From JAKFYM01 sp964612065 (GTDB lineage: Bacteria; Bdellovibrionota; UBA1018; CAIPTA01): a stretch of 35,650 nucleotides of DNA. The DNA is taken from assembly GCA_964612065.1 (NCBI GenBank), contig CAZTCD010000038.1, forward strand, positions 1 to 35,650. The letters run 5' to 3'. The translations under genes were made by a program, and so were the position numbers. A model generated the notes under the pieces. The model searched no databases. It was not told the origin of the DNA and saw only the letters and a program-made list of their open reading frames with translations. Positions 7,612-16,629 of the stretch are shown here, in pieces. The first letter of the stretch is position 1, and every line of letters begins with the position of its first letter.

Positions 7612-7701
7612 AGCGATTCCAGCCCTTTACCCCCTCCTTATCCCCGGTTTACACGATGCATTATATCTGGTAATCGAACGTCTCCTCGAAGGGATAATCC
7701 G

Positions 7702-9762
7702 ATGTTTTCTATGCTGATCCATCTATTGATGCCCGTATCCGCGTGTTGGGCCGCCGTTTTCGCCCAACCGCAGGCATCTGATGCCGGCTTTTCCGCCTAT
7801 ATCCGCGAGTATCAACACCCGGAATTTTTCAGCGACAATGAATCCGCCTTTCGCGCCCGATTGAAGCTGCTCGATATGGCTCCCGCAGGTGCCCACGCGA
7901 GCATCGCCACTTTCGTTTTTGAGAATGGGAAATCCGTGAGGCAACTGGCGCGCCATATCTGCCTGGCCTCCCAGCGCGGGGTGCATGTGCGGCTTCTCAT
8001 CGATAGCAAGAGCGGCGGCCGTCCCGGTTTCGATGATCTCTTCGATAAGAGCGCTCAGGTCCAGGTGCAGGAGGATCTCCTGCAATACATGGCGAATTGC
8101 GGGGCGCAGGTCTGGATTCATAACCAGCTTTCTGCCTATGTAGAGGTATTCGGTTTTCGTTTGCCGAATATCTTCGGTGACTCCTCCCTGAACCACAAAA
8201 AGCTTGGCCTCTTTCACCTACCCAAATTGCTGAAGCGGTTTCACTTCCTTCTGGAACGTGCCGCCGATCTCACCGAGAACGAGTTGGAAAAAGCCGGGAT
8301 TCCGGCCGATCCTCGCCCACTGTTCAGGAGCTTGCGGAAACTGGGATTTGCATTCGTGGGAGCCCTGATGGGCGACGGCGGGAATTCCTCAGGCCTGCGC
8401 AGAAACTACGAGGACATTCTTCTCAATCCTCTTTGGGATCACGTTCCGGCCGCCCGCTTGCGAAACACTACCTCTCGAATTGAGGAGCGCTTCCATCGCG
8501 ATCCGGTTTTCGGCCCCGTGATCAAAGAAGTCAGGCGCTATAACCGCCTCAACCATCGCAAATTGTTTTTCGTGGAGAATAAGGGCGAGGCCTGCATGAT
8601 CCTTGGCGGGCGAAACCTGGGCCCTCACTATCTGGAGAACGAGGAGGGCTCTTATTTCGACGGCGATATGCTCCTTTGCAGCCATCATTCCGGCGGAGCC
8701 GAAGCCGCCTTAGCCAGCGCAGGCGTATCCTTTGACGATCTGATTCGCGATACCTCAGATCCTTTTCTGCGCCGAAGTGGCGAAGGGCCTGAAAATCATG
8801 TGCTGCAGCTGAAACCGAATTACGGCCATGTCTATAGAAACCTCGCGTTTCCGGAAAGTTTGCGTCCGTGGCGCGCGCAAGTGGCCAGGCATAAAGGAAA
8901 GATTCCCGAGGCGGATAGAAGCCTTGTCCGAGAAGTGCGTTGGGCCAACTCCAAGGCTCTGCATGGCGGATTTGAGCTGCGTGATGGTTTCGGCTGGCGA
9001 ATCCTGTTTTCAGGATGGAGCAAAGAGCAGGACGAGGTGCGTGCGGAGCTTCTCAAGTTGATCTCCGAAGAGCGCGAAGAGATCTTTCTCGAAACTCCCT
9101 ATGCGGAGTTTGATTATGAGCTTCGCCATGCACTCGAGGCGGCTCTTCAGCGGGGCGTTCGGGTGAGGATGATCACGAATTCCTATTTCACTTCCGACGG
9201 GCCCTCAGGCCTGATCAGGGTTCTGATGAGCCACTGGAACGAGAAGATGAAGGTGCGCTTTGGTGCCCGATTCGATCTTCACTTCACCGTGCTGAGTGGA
9301 AGGCGCAAAGCCAAGATGACCCACTTCAAGTTCGCTGCCTTCGGATGCCAGCCTGGGGGGCGCCGAGTGCAGATGCTGGGGTCGCATAATTTCCATCCCC
9401 GATCCGGTTATGCGGATAAAGAGCATATGCTGCTTTGGGAGGAGAGCGGTGGATGCGGTATGCAGCTTTATTACTCTTCTCTGGTGGCTGAGAGGCACAG
9501 ATTTTACAACGATCTGGCCAAGAGCGTGCGTCACAGAATCCTCGCGCGGCACCGGGATTTTCTCAGTGAGCTTCAGGCAGTGATCGCGCTGGAGAAGTTT
9601 GGCCGCACCAAGGATATCGGACTCGCGGAGAGCCTCCGTTCCATGCTTTACGAGAAGGATGATTCCGGCACCTGGAAGCTGCGCCTGCATTCCCGTTCCG
9701 GCAAGGTGCTGGAATACCTGGATGAAAGCGGCCTGCACGATCTTATGGGCCGAGTGCTCTGA
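7702..9762 (+). CDS. secreted phospholipase D superfamily (cardiolipin synthase-like) protein
   Basis: A 686-aa protein with a signal peptide (residues 1-21, ending AAVFA). Two PLD-type HxK sites are visible: H285-R-K287 followed by MILGGRN, and H541-F-K543 followed by QMLGSHNF. In both, the Asp of the HKD motif is replaced (E292 and G548). A third HKK-like site (H165, K167) lies in the N-terminal region. PLD enzymes act through the two His residues on phosphodiesters, so transfer or hydrolysis of phospholipids in the periplasm or outside the cell is plausible, but the altered motifs leave activity open. ATG 7702 is preceded by AAGGGA at normal distance. It stands alone and converges on the small Cys-repeat gene. 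Confidence 0.8.
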   Translation: MFSMLIHLLMPVSACWAAVFAQPQASDAGFSAYIREYQHPEFFSDNESAFRARLKLLDMAPAGAHASIATFVFENGKSVRQLARHICLASQRGVHVRLLIDSKSGGRPGFDDLFDKSAQVQVQEDLLQYMANCGAQVWIHNQLSAYVEVFGFRLPNIFGDSSLNHKKLGLFHLPKLLKRFHFLLERAADLTENELEKAGIPADPRPLFRSLRKLGFAFVGALMGDGGNSSGLRRNYEDILLNPLWDHVPAARLRNTTSRIEERFHRDPVFGPVIKEVRRYNRLNHRKLFFVENKGEACMILGGRNLGPHYLENEEGSYFDGDMLLCSHHSGGAEAALASAGVSFDDLIRDTSDPFLRRSGEGPENHVLQLKPNYGHVYRNLAFPESLRPWRAQVARHKGKIPEADRSLVREVRWANSKALHGGFELRDGFGWRILFSGWSKEQDEVRAELLKLISEEREEIFLETPYAEFDYELRHALEAALQRGVRVRMITNSYFTSDGPSGLIRVLMSHWNEKMKVRFGARFDLHFTVLSGRRKAKMTHFKFAAFGCQPGGRRVQMLGSHNFHPRSGYADKEHMLLWEESGGCGMQLYYSSLVAERHRFYNDLAKSVRHRILARHRDFLSELQAVIALEKFGRTKDIGLAESLRSMLYEKDDSGTWKLRLHSRSGKVLEYLDESGLHDLMGRVL

Positions 9763-9793
9763 GTTTTCAGTCCATTTTAAGGTGCCGGGAACC

Positions 9794-10024
9794 TCAGCGT
9801 ATTCCTCGGCAAAGCTCGACGGCGTTCTTGGGACTTATGGTGCTAGGGGTGGCGTTGTAGCAATCGATCGGGGCTCGGGAAACAGCTCGCCTGCAGAGCC
9901 GGACGGCATTCTCGGCGCTCATGCCGGTGGGGGTGGCGTTGTAGCAATCGATCGGGCCACGGGATTCAGCGAAAGCGGAGGTGCTGATCATGAAAGACAC
10001 TGTAGCGACGCAAAGTTTCCACAT
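9794..10024 (-). CDS. small secreted protein with two Cys-containing 28-residue repeats
   Basis: The start ATG at 10024 is chosen because GGAG lies 6 nt upstream and a signal peptide follows (residues 1-19, ending STSAFA). The mature part is two copies of a 28-residue unit, PIDCYNATPxxxSxxNAVxLCR, each with two Cys that could form one disulfide. The repeat is also visible in the DNA: about 23 identical bases recur at 84-bp distance (9850 and 9934). Similar C-x-A-x(P)...NAVxLC units occur, as I recall, in secreted proteins of Bdellovibrio-like genomes. Function unknown. Confidence 0.75.
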   Translation of the reverse strand: MWKLCVATVSFMISTSAFAESRGPIDCYNATPTGMSAENAVRLCRRAVSRAPIDCYNATPSTISPKNAVELCRGIR

Positions 10025-10153
10025 AGGGGGCTCCGGGTGGTGGTGTATGCGGAGTAAAGTATAATTCACGAGTATTTTGGTCAAGAAATATTAATTTATT
10101 TGAAATTATTGATGAATATTCGGATTCCCCAATGGTTTCTGCCGCCGGAGTCT

Positions 10154-10675
10154 TTAAGCGAGTTTTTCCTTTTTCATTCGCATCAGCAGTGCCTTCCCGC
10201 CCGGAGTGGTGATCTCGCCTTCGGGCTGGAAGCCAGCTTTTTCAAACGACCGCACAGCTCGCAGATTGGCCGGATCAGGATCAATAATAATTGTTTCTAA
10301 AGAGGGCTCCCTCTCCTGCATAAACCGCGCGAACGCCCGGATCACCACTGCCCCCAACCCTTTTCCCAAGAGGCCGGGTTCGCCGATCAAGAGATCGATC
10401 CCGAACGTGCCCTCAGGCTCATTCTCCCACCAGCCGCCCCCCACTTTCCGGGCTGCGTAGTATTGGATGTAACCAGCCTTCTCGCCATCAATTTCCATCA
10501 GGAAAGAGCGCACCCCTCGGCGCGGCAGGTCCTCGAGAAATTTTCTGCGGAAAACCTCCGCGTCTTCCGGTTCCTGCCAATGCTCCTTCACATGGGGGTG
10601 CGCAAGCCAAGTTCGGAACAGTGGCAGATGTTCTCCCGATAGCGGCAGAAAATGAATATCGGCTTTCTCGCTCAT
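10154..10675 (-). CDS. GNAT N-acetyltransferase, AAC(6')-like
   Basis: A 173-aa protein from ATG 10675 (the frame extends further upstream without a start signal). It has the GNAT layout: FLPLSGEHLPLFRTWL at the start, HPHVKEHWQ, the core FGIDLLIGEPGLLGKGLG acetyl-CoA loop, then DPDPANLRAVRSFEKAGF near the end. This pattern is typical of aminoglycoside 6'-acetyltransferase and rimJ/siderophore-type acetyltransferases. The substrate cannot be read from the sequence. It is divergent from the papain-like gene, with about 80 bp between the starts. Confidence 0.8.
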   Translation of the reverse strand: MSEKADIHFLPLSGEHLPLFRTWLAHPHVKEHWQEPEDAEVFRRKFLEDLPRRGVRSFLMEIDGEKAGYIQYYAARKVGGGWWENEPEGTFGIDLLIGEPGLLGKGLGAVVIRAFARFMQEREPSLETIIIDPDPANLRAVRSFEKAGFQPEGEITTPGGKALLMRMKKEKLA

Positions 10676-10756
10676 TCCATTTTCTACCACCTCCGCATTC
10701 CTTCGCCAAAGCGGAAGGCCTTGCTCCAAAGGTCAAAACCGGCCAGGATTCTTCTG

Positions 10757-11677
10757 GTGAAGGATAAAGGGCCTCTGAAAGCTTATTGGCTTATCGCTGC
10801 CGTTTGGGTAAGCCCCCATGCTTTTGCGTTGCAGGATGGGGGTGGGCTGCCGCAAATGGAGTGCGAAGCCCGTGACTTTTCCGGGCAGCTAGGGCCCTTG
10901 AGATCCCAGGGCACCACCAACTGGTCTTGGGCCATCGCCACAGCCGATCTGCTCACCTTTCAAAGAGGCCGAACTTCGGCGCAGAAGCCGAAGCCCGGCT
11001 GGCTCGCCCGTTTGTTTGCTCCGGAAGCACGCACCCCGAGCGATCCGGCCGAGGCCCCTCACGCCAACGCCCCGGCAGAACCCATTTCGGCGGCTGGCCT
11101 GGTGGCCTCCTGTGCCTCTTTCGATCCAGAGGTTCAGTCCCAGCGGCTAGGCAGAAGTTATCTCCAGGCCAGGGCGGCCGCTAAAACCCTCGAAGCTCAG
11201 AAGAGCGAACCCGCTGCCAAAGTGAGAAGCTCGGTATTGGCCGCGCTCTATTGCGCGCAACAGAGTGGGAACGTTTGCCTGGAGAGTGAAGCGCCGCTTT
11301 CCGCTTTTTCGCGTGGCAAGGATCTCTTCGGCTCATCAGGTTTCCGCGAGCAGGCAGAGCTCGCCTGCAAAACCAAGCTCAGTCTTCCGGAATTTCAAAT
11401 TAGCCTCGAGCGCTTTGGCCAGCGCTTGCGGCCTAACCCCGCCGCCACTCTGGCCCGTTGGCTGCGGGAGGGCAGTCCCGTGGCCATCGAGTCAATGGGT
11501 CAGGAATCTACGGGGGAGGCGGCAGTAGTCGCTGGAATGAGATGGAGCACAAAAAGCCGGAGCTGCGAATTCCTGCTGCGGGACAGTCGCCGCGCATTGC
11601 AATGGCTGAGCGCTGATGTCCTAAATCAGAGAGTGGAGCTCGCCCTGAAGATCTCCGCTCCTCTCGCCTCCCCGTGA
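10757..11677 (+). CDS. secreted papain-like (C1 fold) pseudoprotease
   Basis: Start GTG 10757 is chosen because AGGA lies 8 nt upstream and a clean signal peptide follows (MKDKGPLKAYWLIAAVWV.. to HAFA). The mature protein begins with a papain-family-like active-site region, LGPLRSQGTTNWSWAIATADLL, where the catalytic Cys position holds Ser57. Near the C-terminus, GEAAVVAGMRW and CEFLLRDSRR correspond to the usual GHAxxxxG and EFLIRNSWG motifs, with His replaced by Glu254 and Asn by Asp276. All three catalytic positions are therefore changed, arguing for a non-proteolytic binding or scaffold role. The assignment to the C1 fold is by motif only. Confidence 0.6.
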   Translation: MKDKGPLKAYWLIAAVWVSPHAFALQDGGGLPQMECEARDFSGQLGPLRSQGTTNWSWAIATADLLTFQRGRTSAQKPKPGWLARLFAPEARTPSDPAEAPHANAPAEPISAAGLVASCASFDPEVQSQRLGRSYLQARAAAKTLEAQKSEPAAKVRSSVLAALYCAQQSGNVCLESEAPLSAFSRGKDLFGSSGFREQAELACKTKLSLPEFQISLERFGQRLRPNPAATLARWLREGSPVAIESMGQESTGEAAVVAGMRWSTKSRSCEFLLRDSRRALQWLSADVLNQRVELALKISAPLASP

Positions 11678-11741
11678 AATCTCTCCTGAACTGAGGTAGG
11701 ATGGCCTCTTTCCATCCCCCCCAAATTCAGCGAGAGGTAAA

Positions 11742-12497
11742 ATGAAAGCGTTCTGGTGGTTTCGGGACAATTCCATCGCCGGCATGGCACGGCCGGGCTT
11801 CAATGCCGTGAATTGGGTGGATCTCCCCTTCGACGAAGGCATCCTCCTGGGATGGATTGGAGCCTTTCCTCCGGGCGAAGCGGGCCTCGAATCCTTTCGC
11901 CATCACCTAGATACCTATGCCCCCCGGGTTCTGAAATTTTTCCGGATGAACTGCGAGGAAAGCCGCAAAGCACTCGATGTTTTTCAGGATCCCCAAGGCA
12001 TAGAGAAAGTTCTCGGCCGCCTCAACGATCGCCTGCGCGTGTTCGATGGTTTCAGTGTGGGCGAACATTCAGTGCGCTTCGAGTTGAATAAGAAAAGCCT
12101 CAATGCAGAGATCGAGGAAATCAAGAAGCGAGGCGTGAAAAGAATCGTCACCCTTACGGAGCATCACCACGGCAAGCACGATCTCTCCGAGCACTTCGAT
12201 GCCCACCACGTGGGCATCGCGGATTTAGGCGCCCCCCAGATGGAGCAGGTTCTTCAGGTGGCCAAGCTGCTGGAGGAGTCGAAGCGAAAAGGGGAGGCGG
12301 TGGCCGTGCATTGCCTCGCCGGAATCGGGCGCACCTCCACGATGATCATGGCGGCCCACATGGTGAGAGGGGAAAAGCTGGAAGACCTTTTACCCGAAGT
12401 GCAGAAGCGCAATCCGTACTTTGTGCTCGTGGGGCATCAGGCGGAGTTCATACAGGCGCTGGCCTCAAGTTCTTTTTCTGGGAAAAAGCAGGTTTGA
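11742..12497 (+). CDS. dual-specificity/PTP-type phosphatase
   Basis: A 251-aa cytosolic protein carrying the Cys-phosphatase loop VHCLAGIGRTS (H190, C191, R197), preceded by ADLGAP, where D161 is the probable general acid. The family hydrolyses phosphate esters through a phosphocysteine intermediate; the length and the MVRGEKLEDLLPEVQKRNP tail fit atypical DSP/PTP-like proteins. The N-terminal 100 residues (FWWFRDNSIAGMARPG, LGWIGAFPPGE) recall bacterial phosphatases that carry a preceding regulatory half. ATG 11742 has GAGAGG upstream. The subtilase gene converges on its end with 3 bp between stops. Confidence 0.85.
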   Translation: MKAFWWFRDNSIAGMARPGFNAVNWVDLPFDEGILLGWIGAFPPGEAGLESFRHHLDTYAPRVLKFFRMNCEESRKALDVFQDPQGIEKVLGRLNDRLRVFDGFSVGEHSVRFELNKKSLNAEIEEIKKRGVKRIVTLTEHHHGKHDLSEHFDAHHVGIADLGAPQMEQVLQVAKLLEESKRKGEAVAVHCLAGIGRTSTMIMAAHMVRGEKLEDLLPEVQKRNPYFVLVGHQAEFIQALASSSFSGKKQV

Positions 12498-12500
12498 GCC

Positions 12501-13894
12501 TTATCTGCAGGGATCAGCCGGAGGCGCAGGTGCCGGGGCTTCGGGTGGGGCCCACGTTCTCGGCAGCGAGGAAGCCAGGGTGAGTGCAGAGAAGGCGTTC
12601 ACGCGCCCTTTCCAGGCGATTTTTTCCGAGAAAGCCGGTGATTCATCCACTGAGCTCAAGAGCGCTCCTCGGATTTGCTGAAAATCCAGGTCCGGCCTAG
12701 CGGCGATCATGGTGGCCAGTACCCCGGAGATCAGCGGCGTGGCCATGGAGGTGCCGCTCATCGTTTGATAGGAATTTCCATTTTTCGTGGAGTAGATTCC
12801 CTGCCCGGGAGCGGCGATATGCACGTGCTCTGATCCATAGTTGGAAAGCTCGCCAGCTTATCCGCGCTGGTGCTCGCGGCCACGCTGATCATGTTCGTGC
12901 CCGGGTAGTTGGCCGGATAGAAGGCGGTTTGATCGTTACTGGTGCCGTTGTTACCGGCCGCCGCCACGAAGATCACCCCTGCCTGCTCCGCTCTTCGTAT
13001 GGCTTGAGCCAGGGCCTGGGAGTAATTGCGCGATCCCCAGCTATTGCTGATCACCTTGGCCCCGGCGCGAATGGCATAATCAATGCCTTTGATCGCATCC
13101 GAGCTGCTTCCTGCTCCGTTGCTTTTCAGAAATTTCACGGTAAGCAGGCGAACTTCCTGGGCGTGGCCCGAGATTCCGATGCCGTTGTTTCCTGCGGCTC
13201 CAATCGTGCCGGCCACGTGGGTGCCGTGGAAGGAGGGGGAATCGTCGGCCAGAATGTTGGCGGTGTTGCTGGCGAAGTTCCAGCCGTTCACATCGTCCAC
13301 GAGGCCGTTGCCGTCGTCGTCGATACCGTTGCCGGGAATCTCCCCCGGGTTTTTCCAAAGATTGGGAGCGAGATCGGGGTGGGTAGCATCGATTCCTGAA
13401 TCGATCACCGCCACGATCACGGAGCGGGATCCGCGGTTCACGCTCCAGGCCTCCTTGGAGTGCACCATACTGTGGGCCCATTGCTTGGAAAGAAGAGGGT
13501 CAGCGGTGAGCGGCGATTCAGCGTTCTCTACGGCATAAACTTCATAGTCGGGCTCGATAAAAGCTACTGATTCCGGATCCATCCTTGCTTCAATCTCAGC
13601 GGCTCGCATCGGCGCCGGGCTTTGCAATAGAAGCAAGCCATCGGCGATTCGTTCGGCGGCCATATCGCTGCCGAGATTTTTCACGGCTCTGTTCTCGGCA
13701 TCGCGAAAGCTGCGCCCGTTCTGTTTTTTTATCTGGAGAAGAAAACGGCTGTAGGTTCCCGAGCCGAAAGCCAGGGCAGCGTTGCTTTTGTTTTCACAGG
13801 AGCCGCTCGGTGGCGGGTTGGAAGGCTTTTCACCCGAGCCGCAGGAGAAAAGCAGAAGGCAGGCGGATAGCGCGAGAGAGTTTTGTTTTTGCAT
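12501..13894 (-). pseudogene. subtilisin-like (S8) serine protease lipoprotein, single-base frameshift
   Basis: Start ATG 13894 gives a lipoprotein signal (lipobox LFSC, Cys18), then an I9-like propeptide and the S8 domain: VIDSGID (Asp165), DDSPSFHGTHVAGT (His223), AAAGNNG. Near 12843-12847 the frame breaks: the reading SFPTMDQST should be SFSNYGSEHV, and the next frame continues with IAAPGQGIY and SGTSMATP (catalytic Ser) to a Pro-rich end at 12501. Restoring one base in the GGAAA stretch rebuilds a complete catalytic triad of about 465 aa. As written, Ser is separated from Asp/His and the enzyme would be inactive. The ATG-like start in the second frame (12824) lies inside the domain and is not a plausible gene start. 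Confidence 0.85.
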
Positions 13895-14012
13895 CTTCTG
13901 CCCAGTATACGAAGCGAAGCGAAAATCCTGCGCAAAGACAGCAATTGATAGTGAACGGAAAGCTTCGCTTTTTATTTTCGATACGGCAGCAGGTAGGGAT
14001 GCGGAGCCCGGC

Positions 14013-14669
14013 CTACGAGACGCCGAACACTTCCCGCATTCCGCTTTCAAAGCGCGGCCAGATCGTGGGCAGCGCGATCCCGTTTTGTTCCTCAATGCAG
14101 ATCACGGGGATGCCGTGATCATGCCAGCCATACTGGCTCAAGGAGCCGGGAGTCTGGTAACCGATCTCCGGCACCACCTCATAACCGCAGGCGCGCCCGA
14201 GCATATTCGCTTCGGATAGTCCTGGCTCACCCGTGCAAACCACCATCGGGTTCCAGGAGTGGCAGTGGATCGCGATGCGAGGCTTGAGCTCCTGAATCAC
14301 CTTCACCACAAGTTGCACTTCGGGCTCCGAGCCAGGGCCGGAGCCCGGATTGTAGCGATCCTGTTCGAAGGCGGCCGACCAGGATTTCGAGGGGTAGTTG
14401 CGGTTGAGGTCTACGCCTCTTCCGTTCACCCGCGAATTCTTCGCCACGCCATCGGGATTGATGTTCGGGATGAGCACCCAATCGTATTTGGCTTTTGACT
14501 GCCGGAGCATCTCGAGTGTTTTCGTGGCGAGCTCTACGCCCTCCGGCTCGTCGCCATGCACCCCGCCCATCAAAAAGATAGGGGAGCGCAGCTCGGAGAG
14601 CGGCTTCGAAGCGAAGAGGGGGATCGGTGTGCCTAAGGCGGATTTTCCGGCCAATGGATCGTGGTGCAT
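14013..14669 (-). CDS. M14 zinc carboxypeptidase, MpaA-like
   Basis: A 218-aa protein from ATG 14669 (a TTG at 14714 is an alternative start). Zinc ligands H38-x-x-E41 sit in GGVHGDEPEG and the third His in IAIHCHSWN. The substrate-binding region NGRGVDLNRNYP and a catalytic Glu in VICIEEQNG are also present. This set and the short length match murein peptide amidase-type M14 enzymes, which cleave the D-Glu-mDAP bond of peptidoglycan peptides. No signal peptide is evident, consistent with cytoplasmic recycling, though this is inference. It lies upstream of the subtilase gene on the same strand, with about 120 bp between them. Confidence 0.85.
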   Translation of the reverse strand: MHHDPLAGKSALGTPIPLFASKPLSELRSPIFLMGGVHGDEPEGVELATKTLEMLRQSKAKYDWVLIPNINPDGVAKNSRVNGRGVDLNRNYPSKSWSAAFEQDRYNPGSGPGSEPEVQLVVKVIQELKPRIAIHCHSWNPMVVCTGEPGLSEANMLGRACGYEVVPEIGYQTPGSLSQYGWHDHGIPVICIEEQNGIALPTIWPRFESGMREVFGVS

Positions 14670-14782
14670 GAGGCAATCTCTACCACTCCTTGGGGCAGGG
14701 TTCAATTCGGGCAAAATGCCCTTTGGGGCATGCGTTGACGGCTGGCGGTACGGGTTTACGATCTCCGCAAAAGGGGGTTTTC

Positions 14783-15187
14783 ATGAAAGTTCTCCAAGCT
14801 CTTTTTCTTTCTTTGGTGCTGGCCGAGCCAGCTGCTTTAGCAGGAGGGGGCTTTCCCGACTGCTGGACCACGAATGGCCGTGACACCGGATTCAATGCCG
14901 GCGGGGACGAAATCGTGGATGGTCAGTGGCTGGTGAACGTGAATCTGCGGAAAGCCAGCAAGGAGGACGTGCGCTGGCTGATGTTTCATTCCCAGAGTGG
15001 TCATCTGCGCCACGCCAATTCCCCGATCGTCTTCGAGCCGGACTTCATGATCCTGCAAGTGCAGGCGAAGAGAGAGGGAATGCGGCGGGATCTGCTCCGC
15101 CGCCAGGCAAATGCTCAGGTGGCGGAGCTATGGGAAAGAAGGGGCGTATCAGCCGTGGAGTGCAACGGCATCCAGCGCCCCCAGTGA
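14783..15187 (+). CDS. small secreted protein of unknown function
   Basis: The start ATG 14783 is preceded by AAGGGGG at 5 nt. A signal peptide follows (MKVLQALFLSLVLAEPAALA). The mature ~114 residues have two Cys (PDCWTTNG near the start, VECNGI near the end), possibly a disulfide, and a basic, helical C-terminal half (KREGMRRDLLRRQANAQVAELWERR). I recognise no family. The signal peptide resembles that of the small gene at 17641. It converges with the OmpA-like gene, with 3 bp between stops. Confidence 0.7.
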   Translation: MKVLQALFLSLVLAEPAALAGGGFPDCWTTNGRDTGFNAGGDEIVDGQWLVNVNLRKASKEDVRWLMFHSQSGHLRHANSPIVFEPDFMILQVQAKREGMRRDLLRRQANAQVAELWERRGVSAVECNGIQRPQ

Positions 15188-15190
15188 TCG

Positions 15191-15943
15191 CTACTGCGAA
15201 AGCTTCTGCAGCTCCTCGTAACCTGGTAAGGAAGAGAGATCGGGCACCACAGTGATCGCCACTCGGCGGTTTGCGGCCCGGCCCTCCGGGCTGTCGTTCG
15301 GCTGCACGGGCACGGCTTCGGCATAGCTGGCCGCGCTCACTCTGTCGGCCGGCATGCCCGCCTCGATCATGGTCTTCGCCACGGTTACGGCGCGAGCCGA
15401 GGCGAGCTCCCAGTTCGAGGGGAAGGTGGCCGTGGAGATCGGCACATTATCCGTATGCCCTTCCACTTGGAAACGGCGCTCGGGAATGGAAACAAGCTGG
15501 CCTGCCACTTCCTTTACGGCCTGCAGGCCTTCCTTGGATAGGCGGGCGGAGCCTGCGGAGAAAAGCACGTCGGAGCCGAGGCTCACCACCATTTTCCCGT
15601 CGATCATCTTTACCGACAATGTTCCGGCGTCTGTCAGCTTTTTAAATCGGCGGGTAAGATCGGAAAATTCCTGCAATCGCTTTTTCTGTTCCGCCTGGCG
15701 CGCGCGCATCTCCTCCATGGCTTTCTGCATTTCCTCGAGGCTGGTTTTCAGCGCGCCTTTGTCTTTGGCGGAAGTCATCAGCTTCTGTTCGAGGCTCTCG
15801 ATATTTTTCTGTTTTTCCTGATTCGCTGCCTGCTCGCTGGCGATTTTCTCCTCAAATTCCGCCACCATTTTATTGTGGGTGCCGGAGCTCACGCAGCTGG
15901 AAAGGGCAAGAATGCATGTAAGAGCGAACAGGTATAGTTTCAT
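15191..15943 (-). CDS. OmpA-family peptidoglycan-binding lipoprotein with coiled coil
   Basis: A 250-aa protein with a lipobox (ILALSSC, Cys17), a Glu/Lys/Gln-rich coiled coil (residues about 28-105), then an OmpA/MotB C-terminal domain: VLFSAGSARLSKEG, VEGHTDNVPI, NWELASARA and EGRAANRRVAI. The TD...R pattern binds diaminopimelate in peptidoglycan. The layout suggests an outer-membrane lipoprotein that reaches through a coiled coil to the wall. ATG 15943 is preceded by AAGGAG at 8 nt. Confidence 0.88.
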   Translation of the reverse strand: MKLYLFALTCILALSSCVSSGTHNKMVAEFEEKIASEQAANQEKQKNIESLEQKLMTSAKDKGALKTSLEEMQKAMEEMRARQAEQKKRLQEFSDLTRRFKKLTDAGTLSVKMIDGKMVVSLGSDVLFSAGSARLSKEGLQAVKEVAGQLVSIPERRFQVEGHTDNVPISTATFPSNWELASARAVTVAKTMIEAGMPADRVSAASYAEAVPVQPNDSPEGRAANRRVAITVVPDLSSLPGYEELQKLSQ

Positions 15944-16029
15944 TCATAGTCTCCTTGGGATTTTTGAGCAGTCTATACGGGGATGCGACGAGAATCGACA
16001 GTAAATCCGATCAATGCTAAGAAGCGAAA

Positions 16030-16614
16030 ATGCTCCATCCTTGGTTCGGCTATTCACTTATGATGCTGGGTTTCATCGGAACCATCATTATTCGCGCGCC
16101 TTACGGAAGAAGAAGCCGTCTCGTGCCGGTGGTGGACAGCAGAAAAGGGCCGCTCGAGATTTTTCTCGTGGCTCTTGTATCTCTCTCGATGCTGCTTGCC
16201 CCTGTGCTCGGCGCCAGTGGGCTCCTTTCTTTTGCTGATCTGCGTCTGTTCCCTTCGGAAGTATGGGTAGGCACCTTGCTCTTGATGTTTTATTTCTGGC
16301 TCTTTCACCGCTCCCACGCCGATCTTGGCTCGAATTGGTCTATTAGCCTAGAGTTGCGCGACAATCACCAGCTCGTTACCTCCGGTGTGTACGCGCGCAT
16401 CCGCCACCCGATGTATACGGCTCTCTTTGTATACGGAATCGCCCAGGCGATTCTCATTCCGAATTGGCTGGCGGGGCCTTCTTTCCTCGTGGCCTTTACT
16501 CTTCTCTATTGTTTCCGGATTGGGAAGGAAGAGGAAATGATGAGGGAGCGCTTTGGTGCGCTTTACAGGGAATATATGGCGAGCACCAAGCGGCTGGTTC
16601 CCTTTCTCTTCTGA
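16030..16614 (+). CDS. isoprenylcysteine carboxyl methyltransferase-like (ICMT/PEMT) membrane protein
   Basis: A 194-aa protein with about five hydrophobic segments and the ICMT signature HQLVTSGVYARIRHPMYTALF (split over residues about 117-138), followed by EEEMMRERFGALYREYM. Bacterial members methylate small or lipid substrates using SAM in the membrane; the substrate is unknown. The start ATG 16030 has only a weak purine-rich upstream stretch. It converges with the TIGR02147 gene, with 15 bp between stops. Confidence 0.85.
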   Translation: MLHPWFGYSLMMLGFIGTIIIRAPYGRRSRLVPVVDSRKGPLEIFLVALVSLSMLLAPVLGASGLLSFADLRLFPSEVWVGTLLLMFYFWLFHRSHADLGSNWSISLELRDNHQLVTSGVYARIRHPMYTALFVYGIAQAILIPNWLAGPSFLVAFTLLYCFRIGKEEEMMRERFGALYREYMASTKRLVPFLF

Positions 16615-16629
16615 AGAATGAGAGGGCTC

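Noticed and set aside
12758..14095. 445-aa frame starting at 14095 as the subtilase start
   Set aside because: The first 67 residues lie inside the upstream M14 gene region and are not protein-like; ATG 13894 gives a proper lipoprotein signal.
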